Source: Varroa destructor
Lineage: Eukaryota; Arthropoda; Arachnida; Mesostigmata; Varroidae
Assembly (NCBI RefSeq): GCF_002443255.2
Contig: NW_019211457.1
Coordinates: 40,089,126-40,153,125 of the forward strand
Reading direction: 5' to 3'
DNA: 64,000 nt
Made by a program: the position numbers and the translations under genes. The notes below the pieces were generated by a model that saw nothing but the letters and a program-made list of their open reading frames with translations, was not told the DNA's origin and searched no databases. Below, one piece after another: positions 40,835 through 52,300 of this stretch; position 1 is the first letter of the stretch; every line of letters begins with the position of its first letter.

Positions 40835-43800
40835 GTATGTACGGTTAATATGAGCGTTTCCATTTATGGCTGACCCGTGTGAAACTTTCAATCAAACCTC
40901 AAATTCCGTATTGAACCTTTACTTTATGAGTTCGATTTTATATTTACTCGCCTTTCTCATCTCTTCCTGACACTGCTTTAACTTATGTGATAAGTTGATT
41001 AACCGATTTATCCGTTAATGCTCTTTTACCCCACGGCCACGGTATGCCCGCTGCCTGCTTGAGGCATACTGCAGTGCATTTTAGCTATAAACATATCCTT
41101 CATCAAGGTGCTTTCGAGAATTACCAGTGTGCAGCTCCATATGAAATTTACCCCATAGGTGAACCAACGTACGAGTACAAATATCTATGACACGTCACCT
41201 ATGCGCCCATGAGCTCGAACTGGAAAAGATTCTACAATACAAAATGGTGGCTTTTCTGTACCTAATTATGCGCACCTAAGCTAAAACGTGATGTTAGTAT
41301 TTAGTTCATTTATACAGGTGCAGTGAGACAAGCGCCCTCTGGATTGGTACATCATTCATTGTCGGATCGGAAGAGGATTTTCCTCATTTCAACTAAATTA
41401 AATAATTATTCTCACTATTTATCTTATTAATGTTGATTAAATTCATGATTGATACGTGTTTTGCAGTTCTTAAGATTGATACGCGTGGAATATCTGCAGC
41501 GACTAGCAAGGAGCTTGCCCGAATCAGTCATGGACAAATCTTGGCCAGAAGCACCATCACTTTGCAAAGTAATCCTTTTTCCTTTGGCGAATTATCTTAC
41601 AGAAATCCATTAGTCGAATATATGAGATACATGATTCAATAGGAGAGAACGTACCCTCGCCAAGCTAACATTTGTTGACTCTCTTATCACCTATATGAGC
41701 GTACAACCTAATAATTACTGCAGTTTACGTCGACAACACGACAAATACGGACTAAGTGCTCTATTTTCAGGAAGCATCTCAAATTTTACAGGCGCTGCAC
41801 CGGCGCATCCTTGTAAGAAACTATTTCCTCAATATGAGTTCGGAGCGGAAGGAACAGCTCCGATGGAAGCTTGAGGCCAGCGAATTATTCAAGGTACCAG
41901 TACCATAAGCCACGTCCTTTAACCTAAACAAGATGACCCCGTCATAGTACGTTCCTTTTCATGACCAGCATCTCGTTTCCCGAGCGTTCTTTATACGCGC
42001 TCATTTTTGTATTGATATAACTGCCGCTTGGCGAACAAGCGTAAAGCGTTAACAATATAGGACGATCGGATCGCTTGTAAAACGGATCGGGTTACGGAAA
42101 AGAGTCAGTTAAGTATTCTGGCTTCGGGAAATGGTGCGTCGATAATTTAGTAAATGAGGGAAGTTATATACGACAAGAATATTTGATGTCTCATTTTGTA
42201 GATCTCTCTTAAACGCAAAATCACTCTTTTTATATCATTACTCTAGAATTAAAAAATTCTCTTGCCTTCTCTACGAGTCACGTGATCATCGAATATTGAA
42301 AACGACTCCTGAAGGGGCATAATTTCTGCAAAAAAACCGATACATTTCGATGAACTGAATAAAGGTGCTAAATAACTATTTGTAAACCCTAAAATGAAAG
42401 GAACAAATACTTGAAAAACCTTCAGGTCTCTTTTTGGACATTTCAAGAACACGCCAATCGAAACATACTACATAATTGTATCTTAAATATTTACTAGTAA
42501 AAATGTTCAAAATTAAAAAATCAGAGTCCCAAAAATTGGGCTAGAATATCGGGGCCGTAGTCCCTGATAGGGGTCGGCTTAGGGCCGACGTGATCCATGT
42601 CCGTCCCTAACAGAAACAGAGTTAATCGGTCAGCGTTGAAAAAAGAATCTTCCATAGCAGCGTTGTAAAAATGCAAAGCCAGCACAGGCGAGTGAGGCAG
42701 CTGTTCGATCAAAGCTGGCAAAGAGAGCGCTCTGCGACGTAGTTGTACTTCGATTATCACGCATTTGCGATACTGGCGACAAACGTGTTTTTTTTTTTGT
42801 AGACGCGTTAGTAAATACTTAATTTCATAATTTTGCTGCATTTCTATAAGAGGTTATGAATAAATGAAGCAATAGAACTATCGTTACTACTTTCGAGTAG
42901 CTTGCTCGTGTAAGTATCCAGTCAACTGAGTTGACGTCAAGAGCACATATTATTATCATTATCTAGAAAAAAAAAAATGTTGATATTCTATAAAGAAGTT
43001 TAACGCATACATTTAATGTGCTTTGTAGGGCAAAAAATCAAGTTACTCGAATGGTGTTGAGGTTCCATTCGTTACATCGCATCTGCCATCCAGTCTGAAG
43101 CAACAACTCGAGCTCTTTCAAAATGAGTATCTGGAAAATAGCGACGTCATATCGGTTTGTACTGCATAGACAGCGACTTGCAACAAGTTAGAAAATAACT
43201 TATGGCTTGTTTATCCAACCTGGACAATAGCTTGTCTGTCAGTTGCAATAACAGACTCTCGCAAGCCCTTCTAAAACATGTCTGCCAGATTCGTTTTCAT
43301 TTAGATAAATTTTTCGAGTTTTACGTTCGGCTCTACTGCTATTAGGTGTATTTGCGTCCGGTTGAGCTTGCCAAACACCGTACCGTTGTCTTACCATTAA
43401 AATCGTCCTTATTTTACCTATGGAATCACGCAGAACGAATAGAAATCTTTTGCTAATACGAGGGCATCGTATGCTTAGCTGCTTTTCAAATTTCAACACT
43501 GTTAGCAGTGAACAGTAACGTGATTTTGTACTCGTCCTTCGCAGTACTCTTTGCCAGTGACGAAGTACGATCGACACGGCTACAGAGAACGACGATGGGT
43601 GCTGATACTTACGACAAAGTGCATCTACCTGGTTGACGCAAAGAACTTTAAAATTAAGCACACCCTGCACCTCAAGGCTCTGCCTGGTAACATCGTTTAG
43701 ATTTACTGAGTCCGGGATTTCGGTTAACCAGCTGTTTTGTTTTTTTGAATAGGCAAATAATTTTTAAACATCATTTATTGGCGTAATAGTTGGCGAGAAC

Positions 43801-45367
43801 TGGGACTTCTATACCAGACAAAGGGGTTGTTGACTACCTCGCGCTACGCAACGATGTTTGATTGAATGTTTCCATCGCATCGTAATGGATGTTCGTTCAA
43901 AAAAAGAAAACAGTGATAATTCATAATGGCATGCAAACAATTCATGACAAATTTGATGGCATTAAAGGAAACTTTTTAGGAATATGTCATATCGAAACGT
44001 AAGTAAGTAGTTAGTAGTAGTAAAGTTTACAATGTGTCTGCTCTTGGTTTCAGATGCTTGTAAGTTATCCGTCCGAACTAACTGCACCGGCTCTGGTTCA
44101 GGCTATCATCTTTGTGATGGGACCGAAACAATCCCATCTTGCTCCCATACAGTATATGGAACGCTTTATACTATCGTTGAACTTTACATAAAGTATATAT
44201 ATGTCTTTAAAGATTTCAAGCGTTGAAACGTAATTAACTCGTGCTCTAACTACAGATACTTCAGTTTAGTTGATCTACTTAGGGCAAGTCAAGTAACTAT
44301 GTTGTGTCAATATTTAAACTTGCTAAGCCGAACTTACTTTTTACGTATCTGGGACGAGATTATTGTTGCTGATTAAATACAAATTAGACAGTTGGCACAC
44401 AAAAGGAGTAATCGCAAACTTCCTCTATTCCTAACCTTTCGCACACCAGCTAAACTATTTGAACAGTTCCAACAGTATAACAACTTTTTTTTTCTTTTTT
44501 GTTATTTCAGGCATAAATGTAAGTTCACGTAGCGATGGATTGGTGGTTTTACAAGATCGCGGTGCGAATATTGACTTAAAAAAGGTTAGCACATGAAACA
44601 CTGTTAAATTGATCAACTGAAGTGGATTCGCGACTAACTACACTTACTGAATATACTATAACATATAATTAGCATTCTTCGTCATGTATCGTTGGTGCGT
44701 ATACTTTCTACGTAACTAATACCCTACACAGAACGCGTTTATTTTCATAAAAAATGTTTCTATCAATCAACTCGGGGACAAAATCTGTTATTGGTCGCGT
44801 GGAAAGACGGTGTCTCAACCTTAACTTTTGCGCAATTGTCTTCAGCAAGGCGATTTGATTCTGGACTTGGGTGGTTTCCTAATCGAGTGTCTATCGCTGA
44901 CCTTTCTACTCACCGAAAACAGAACGTCCCTGAATATTATACAAAATGACACGTAAGTAAATACTGCTTTCTTTTAGCGTTCCGATGCTGTCGGCTACCC
45001 AATCTGCTTGACAAATAAATACAAATTATTATTATTGATGTTGCATTGACGTGTGCCGAATTTTATTAAAGGGCCTTAGCAGGACCATGTCGTGCGGTTG
45101 TTCCTAGAGCAGATTTTTTTGAGAAGAAAAATATTCCTGCGTTGAAGCGTTGCTATACGACGCACGTTATATAATTGTTGTGATATTTACGATGCGATGA
45201 AAATGGACGTATCTGCTTGTATTTGTAACGGCTTTCAGTTGTTGACAATTTTCGTAAAAAAAAAAACGAGGGAAATACAGTATCGGTTAGTAACGCTTTC
45301 ATCGCTTTTCAAAAACATAACATAAGCGTTCATCTATTCCAGCGTTAACGTCACAGCACTGCCGTAG
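36180..45367 (+). CDS. Class I myosin neck and TH1 tail, MYO1C/Myo61F-like; motor domain not found
   Basis: Exons join in one phase: a first exon ending 36378 (its start, somewhere after 36180, is uncertain), then 38126-38210, 39365-39419, 41467-41568, 41771-41893, 43029-43154, 43545-43686, 44511-44584, 44846-44952 and probably 45343-45367. The order of features matches the neck and tail of MYO1C. IQ motifs come first (ATLIQSQIQAYIARKRY, then IRIQCSWKRLQAERE, then SFIKGFIMRKNPES). Next is the linker with LPESVMDKSWPEAP, then WKLEASELFKGKKSSY. The TH1 domain follows, with VTKYDRHGYRERRW, INVSSRSDGLVVL and QGDLILDLGG. TH1 domains bind acidic phospholipids, and IQ motifs bind calmodulin light chains. 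Drosophila Myo61F and vertebrate MYO1C link actin to membranes. The usual ~700-residue motor should be encoded upstream but was not seen. The predicted end NDTVNVTALP is shorter than in MYO1C. Introns longer than 300 bp hold nothing recognised, apart from the hairpin at 38494 and the reverse-strand frame at 42521. Confidence 0.8.
38494..38544. repeat. 23-bp near-perfect inverted repeat in a myosin-like intron
   Basis: The arms are 38494-38516 and 38522-38544 with a 5-base loop. They differ at two positions; read as + strand RNA, one is a G-U pair and the other an A-C mismatch. The outer part of the arm (AAAGGAGGTCATT) is not simple repeat; the inner part is AT-rich. It lies in the intron between 38211 and 39364. 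Confidence 0.75.
40802..40834. repeat. CT/AT compound microsatellite
   Basis: A run of CT dinucleotides changes directly into a run of AT dinucleotides, within an intron of the myosin-like gene. Confidence 0.85.
42521..42841 (-). CDS. Unidentified reverse-strand open frame inside a myosin-like intron
   Basis: An open frame of 106 codons ends in TGA at 42521-42523. Either it starts at the ATG at 42841 or only the part from about 42731 is an exon, after a GTCGCAG acceptor. The C-terminal 70 residues look like a folded protein (LPALIEQLPHSPVLALHFYN, then FLLGTDMDHVGPKPTPIRDY). I cannot name a family. It could be a small nested gene, the last exon of one, or chance. Confidence 0.25.
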   Translation of the reverse strand: MQQNYEIKYLLTRLQKKKHVCRQYRKCVIIEVQLRRRALSLPALIEQLPHSPVLALHFYNAAMEDSFFNADRLTLFLLGTDMDHVGPKPTPIRDYGPDILAQFLGL

Positions 45368-45727
45368 TCGATCGCTGAACTTTTTTCTTTTTTTCTGTCA
45401 AACTTATGCTGGAGCAATTCGGGCTTCTGCTTACCTATCGAGATGTATCGAAAACAGCATAGGTACATAAGATCACATCAATTGCGATAGCAGAAAAATA
45501 ACGTAAACACCTGCCAGTTAACAACGATTTATCGAAACGCTTAGATTCTTATAGCGAATGGAAATCAAGATCGTTAGTGTGTATATCAGTGTTCCGGCAT
45601 GTTGATACCCAACTCAGAACGACAGCGAAGGCCACCGGTAAACCTATCATATCAATATTCAGTACTATTACGGAGCTAAATGTTATCAATCTCCATAACA
45701 AGTTGTCGACTACGGTGGGTGACAGCT

Positions 45728-45733
45728 AATAAA
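45728..45733 (+). promoter_or_regulatory. Possible polyadenylation signal for the myosin-like gene
   Basis: AATAAA about 360 bases after the proposed stop codon at 45365-45367. Confidence 0.2.
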
Positions 45734-48700
45734 ACAAAACAAAAAAGCTTTATAATCACTTTCTGGTGAAATTAAGCCGTTTGGAGTAAACCTCTTAGTA
45801 TTCGACCATATATTGATATCACATGTATTTGAAATATATGTTTCCGACAATCGTGAGGTGTTTCGCGACGCCTAGAAGCAACCGTATATTCCTGACAGAG
45901 CGGAAATCACGACAACGAGTTAATGGACGATTCACGGGGGATATTTGAACGATATTGCGAGCTTTGTACAAAGGGATCGTAATTTTTACATAGTTTGGTC
46001 GTACTATATATAACATCCGTTATTCTGAGATACCTTGCAGTATATATCATCACATAGGCGATGGCAAAGTTGGGACAATAGAGTTTCGACGCGGAGTTTG
46101 TCCCTGCATCACGCGAAGCGCAAGTCGGCGGGCTCTGCATGTACTTAGTTAAGCTGATACGAACTGACAATAACTTACATCAACCGATCACGGATTATAA
46201 TATGTGAAAAGTACAATAATAAATAATAATTGTAGAAAACCTCAAAACATTTCATCCTTTCGCAACCTAGCGTCCATGGCAGCCGACAAGCAACACCATT
46301 TCACTACCGCTAGGCAAATTGACAACCCGCTGTCAAATGGGGCCACCCCCCGATTTATGTATTAGCACAAACACGCACCGTGTGCTTTTCTCCTCGTTAG
46401 GGCTTGCCTATGTTCGATAACGTCGCAAAGATACAGTACAAAACAGTCTGAGGGCCGAACCGACGGAATTGCCAAAATCCAAGCTTCATGAAAGATCCTC
46501 AGCTGTTAACCGTCGCTCGACTTTATGGCATTGGGAGCCATGTCATACGAAGCCCATGTCGTCGTAGCAATGTCGGACGAGCTCAATTCCCTCATCAGTT
46601 CTTCACACGTGAATTCTATACAATCGTTCTTGTCATCAAGCAAATAGCCGTTAGGACGTTTATTAAAGCTAATTAAGTGGAATGCCCTTTTCGTCAAGCC
46701 CTGTTCTATCCGCACCAAAAGGCTAATTTGATATTGACCGTTTGGCTTAGGTCGATTGTAGCAAAAGTAAACTCGCGCCTGAATAGACTGAATTCAAACT
46801 ATCTTGTGTTGGCTAATCTCCTTTTAACGGCTTCAGGTACTCCTACTGTTTGTGGAAGTTCTCAGAATTATCTTTTTTTTTTTCACATCGTATCCAGGAC
46901 TCACCCTTGTGAGAAAGCCTAGCGGAAGGTTTTGTTGACCCATTTTGGGTTTCTCCAGCAGACCCATGTGACAGCATAGTAACCATATGTTATGGTAATC
47001 TTTTGCCAACGCAGGAATTTCAACCAGTCACGGGATTGAGTGTTATGAGGCGTTACAAAACGAGTCATGTTTTCGTTTTGCTCTCCGATTTTTGCGCTGC
47101 AAGAAGGTACATGTTCGGCTATATGTTCCCGAAACGTGATTTGAATGCGGAAAAGGTGCTTTGTAGCGGCTGGCTGCCTTCTCAGACAGGCCAAATCCAT
47201 TTATATATGTAAACTTCCACGGGTTAGAGACCTCCCAACGGAAGGCCGAAATGTAGGTTCATTCTCCTCTGGCAAACGAAAACTTCGAATATGATAAAAA
47301 TGTCGATGAAGGGGAAAAAACTAGTTACTGGCCGCTTGTTATCGATCACACCCCTAATGACGCGGAACCGACAAATCGATACAAACTGGTGCGACGGCTT
47401 CGAATTTTATGGGGTGCGTTCAAGGAAATCTATGCCACTATCGATAGCTGTTGACGGTCTAGCCCTAACATCTGAAAGAGTGTCAATGGTATTCTTTGTT
47501 CCGATATAATCGACCAACCCAGTTAAAAAATTAAAGTCGTCCAGCAAACCTCGACGACGCTATCTACATTAAGCGTCTGTACGTGAGCGCTGACTGACGG
47601 TGTACACGTAAATAACACCACATGGGATTAAACCGCTCAGAATGTTAATTTTACGTGAAGCGTAAAAAACATGGGCAGTGAGAAGACAAAGCGAACGGTG
47701 CTCGATATTTAGCAAATATACGTAAATATATTTGCTATAATTACGAACAATCTCGAAGTTGGAAAGAGGATGATAAATTCCAATTTTAGTTCGAGACAGA
47801 AACGCGATCCTTGTCTTGGTGGTGGTGGTGGTTATCGTACGTCATAGCGAGATTTATATCGGCAGATACCCAAACGGTTTAGCAAACGTGATTTTGGCGC
47901 AGAATTGAGGAAATAGCTTGCCGTTCCTGCCAAACCGCTAATGTTAATACTCCATAGTATTATTAAAGGCCAACTGAAGAAAGCGACGAGAATTAACTGC
48001 CAAAACTGTTTGCAGGGCATCTTTTTTTTTCCTACAAAATCAGTCGTCATGCTTCTCGTATCGTTAAGAGTACTCGCCTGGTTCTTCCATGACGTTGATA
48101 TAAACAGGTAACAATACGAAAACAATCACATTATTACCAAATGCGAAAATAATGCATGGTTAAACTGACGGAACAAATAGCAATATGCGCCAGAACAGGG
48201 TACGCTTTTAAGCTTATCAGGATTCCGACATTTTACGAATATATTCAAAACGTAGATTTATTTATTCATTTAGAAAATATACTTTGCTGGCCGAAAATGG
48301 ATAAAGCAACTTCGACAAAAGGGTGTTCATTTAGGTAAATTAAATCAGGTTACACTCGATCCTGTTTCTATGATCGAATATATTTTATGAAGCATGTAAA
48401 ATAGAAAGTGCAGCCGAATTTCCACGTTCGACTGAAAAGTCATGCTGAAAATCGACAAGACACTGATAGGAAGCACCTATACAACAGAAAAAGATGTTTG
48501 ATACCACCCGTCTAGTATGTAAACAATAATGTAGGTGAACGTTTTTCCTCTAGAAGAGGTCTTCGTAGAACGTATTCATATATATATATATATACATATA
48601 TTCTTTCATACGCAGTGCGGACCTGAGCTGATCGTCTAATACTGGCTATAAATGAAACACCTTGATGCTACTGTTTACAGTCTAGGAAGCAGAAATAGGT

Positions 48701-48995
48701 CCATTAGGAAGGCTGATGCCTAGTGTTGATTGGCAACAGTTATTATAGAGTACTGGTGACACTGGTCATAAATTTGGAAAACAAGTAACATATGTATTGA
48801 CGAATTAGGGCAGGCAGACGGGTTAGTTGTCGTTCGTTGGGTTCTTTAGCATGAAAACTCCCACTTAGGCCATCATGGAAGTTTGGCCGGGGTGAAATCG
48901 TTCCATATAGCTATATAGTTAGTATTAGTTAGCGTAATATATATATATATATATATACTGTGCTACGTAATCAAAAGTAACAGGTTCTCAAATCG

Positions 48996-49001
48996 TTTAT
49001 T
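48996..49001 (-). promoter_or_regulatory. Possible polyadenylation signal for dynein-2 heavy chain
   Basis: TTTATT on the + strand reads AATAAA on the gene strand, about 350 bases beyond the dynein stop codon. Confidence 0.25.
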
Positions 49002-49348
49002 CAAGTCAAATAGTTTCGTTAGAGGGTGTGATAGTGAACCGCTTGAGATGAGTTAACGTTCCCAAAGGCGGCGACTGATAGGTCGGGTTCTACAGTTGTC
49101 ATTTGCCGAAGACAGACCATTTTAGGTGGTAGTTTGGTCATACAATTTGACTGAAATACGACTCAGATGATAGTTCCCTTTTACAGCTTAACTTACAAAC
49201 GCTAAATAAATAAAATCGACAGATAATTGATTTTAAAAAAAAAGACCAGATTTATGTGTGAAACTGGCACTTCTTTAATGTTAATCGGAAAACTAATGTG
49301 AGATAGTGACGCAAGGGGCATTTGTACGGCATGAAACGCACTCAACAC

Positions 49349-52300
49349 CTAGAGATTCGTAAGCAGAAGGGTAACATTGAAGAGGACCCATGTGTCCGGG
49401 TCAGTATCGCAGGGAAGGTCTAGGGAAGCGACCAATTTTGTACGTGCAGGATCCTCGTAAAGGGGTACGCTGACCATGTTGGAGTGGCTGGATGACTGGA
49501 GTCGTACCTAAACGCAGCAAAATAGTATGAATCATTCGAAATAAAGCTGATGAAATATGAAAAAGAAAGCGTTCCGAAAGCTACCTTTCAATTTGAGTTT
49601 CAGCAGTCAACGCTTACTTTGCCAAACCGTTACCTTTAATCGATCAAATCACTAAGAACAAGGCAGCTATAGCTTTGCAGTTGCTCTGGAAGTGTTGAAT
49701 ATTCTCTGTATATAGTAGTTAAGTAAATGAGTAATGGGCACTTACATCCGCGATCCATCCTAAGTGGGCGGTGGGCAATAACGAAGTTGTGGCTGATTTG
49801 TGCAAGCACTCTGATAATGATGTCCCATCGAAGACCGCCCCCTCGATCAACAAATTCTCGACTTTAACCTGCTTTCGTAAATACGAGAGCCAATTTTTGG
49901 CCAAGACATTTGTCATTATTATTATCATTGGCATCACAGGCCGAGCGACACTCAGTCATTGTTGTTTGTTGTTTTAGGTTTTTCTTTTACGATGCGACCT
50001 TAGACAAGGCACAGTTTATGCATCACATTAACTGTGAAGCGTGTCGTCGGCTGTACGGCTAGATATTTCCACAAACCATAAAACGAAATATACTATAACT
50101 AATATGATCGTTTCTTTTATGAGGTCGGTAAAAAGATCTAGATATTACAATTAAGCGAAATTTTGATTTTCATCTTTATATAAACCGAATAATTACATCA
50201 GCATCAACTACGATAGGTTTCTACGTCTTTAGATTCTTAGTAACCAAAAAAAAGAAACAACATATTTTACATTTATTTTTCTACGAAAAGCTTGCCGTTG
50301 TCCAATTCCAATATGGTGCCGAAATATGGCAATCTCTAGGAAAAAAACACGTGGACGTCATTGAACAAATGCAAAATCGGTTTGCTCGAAGAGTTGCCCT
50401 CAGAGGCGGCGTAAACCACATTGGCCTACTTCTTCGATCTACATATAAATTGCACTCTAACGCAGATATTGCCATGGATAAAAGGTTGAAACTACTTGAT
50501 ATGATATTATACTTCGTTAGCATCGAATTTAACGCGTTCCGCGCTAAGGACGCGGCAACAACGTCCGAAATAGCCTGAGTTGGGACGATAAATGTTGGAA
50601 GCTGCTTCTATGGAGAAATATTTTTGAATTTTACCACAGATAAGTCAAATAACGTTACCAGTAAGATCACTATAACATGGTACTATTTCTTATACTGTTA
50701 CTGTTATAATATATTTCTCTCGTCGCGATAAACGTGATTCCGATGTAACTTATAGAGAAAAAACAGAGCTGGCCATTCGTAGGTGGTGACCAGGCATGCT
50801 GGAAGATGACAGTTGAATACTATACAAAAGCTTTAAGTTTTACGACCAGTTGGATGGTTTATCACTGCAATCTCGAGCAATGCAAGCCGCTAAAATGTCT
50901 AATAGTGATTGCAACAATGTTAACTTGTCTTAATACTAGAGATAACTATTGAATTTTACCAATTGTTTGTGGTGGCGCCCACCTGAATCTGGCATGACAG
51001 TGGTTTCCGGAACGAAACATCAAGACGCAGGCTGTTGATGGCGCTCTTGGTTATCCTTAAATATGGTTATCGATTAGAAAAATATGCCTTAGACCTGTCC
51101 GTATAGAATGGTACAGTCCGCAACTCAGATTCAGGGTTATGGGTTGCGTGCCGTATCTTTAGTTGCCGCGATGGCTTATGGGGAAGCTACTTTAAAACCT
51201 GAGATAATTTTCAGCTTGGAATAATTATCTAATAGGCCTAGGAGCATAACTGCGCTACATCGACGACATAATAATTTCATTTAGTTCTAGGGCATTGCTT
51301 CTTTTTGTTACTAACGTTTCGCATATGGTTTGATGAATAGCCAATTTAAAGGGAAATTATGTGTCTGTGCTCGCTTACCTAGCTGTCTGCTGCCGGAGAG
51401 CATTAAGGAACTTATTTGGGTGAAGGAGTTCGGCGAGGTCGAAAATGGCGTCAAACGAAAAACCCGATGAAGACATCCATTTGTTCTGAATGGCAGACGC
51501 CTTAGATACTAGCTGACGCATGTAGTTGTATGGGTCTTCAGGACCACTCCATTGCCGTTGCCATTCCAGCGGTGTCTGTTCAAATAGATCGCAATTGTTA
51601 TGGACATCTTCATACTTAGTTAGGAAACACGAAAACCATCAAAATTAGAATACTACTACTGATAATAGGATTAAGCCAACTTTTATGACAAATCGTCCTC
51701 GTCGATGAACCTACCTCCAGTTTAAGTAGTTGTTCTGCTATTGAGGCCGAACTGTTTGTAACCAGTATGGTGCCTCTGATCGTTTTACTGATCTCAGCAA
51801 GATCTGAGTGCACCGATTGAACTAGTCGAATAGCCGCGTTGTATTCATTTAGCATGAACGTCTCCAGAGGACTGTCCCCCTCAGTAAAATCGTCCAACTT
51901 CTGCTGGTGGATATTCAGTCCTTCATTAAGTTTTTTCCAAAAAGCAAGCAACGGCCCGACGCCACGACTCCAACGTTCTATAGTTTTTTCCACTCTTCCC
52001 TCGATTTTCGCAGTATTCATTTGTTTTAGCCGACTGATAATTTCATTTGCCTTAACTTTCTGCTGAGTACGCTGGATGTTTGCGGGCAAATTAAGGAACA
52101 CGGGACGGTCCTCATCGGGCAAGGCCTGGATAACCCTGAGGTGCTCTTTCGTTGTGGTATTGATCGGCATAGACACGTTTGGGGCAACTCCTTTCGATTT
52201 CGAGTTACCAGTAATGACGAGTGGATTAAACAGCCGTTGAATATGGGCTGCCAAAATACGAGCATCAAACTCTGATTCGATTCGACCCCCATATATGGCG

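Larger units (their letters stand above)
45368..49348. other. Intergenic region between convergent genes
   Basis: About 4 kb between the stop codons of the myosin-like gene and the dynein gene. It has TA microsatellites at about 48577-48600 and 48937-48957. A reverse-strand frame at 46506-46718 (70 codons, with CEELMRELSSSD) reads like protein but has no family or splice support. Nothing else is recognised. Confidence 0.45.

Noticed and set aside
43239..43670. 143-codon reverse-strand frame
   Set aside because: It overlaps the TH1 exon 43545-43686, whose + strand translation matches the family; the reverse frame is a shadow.
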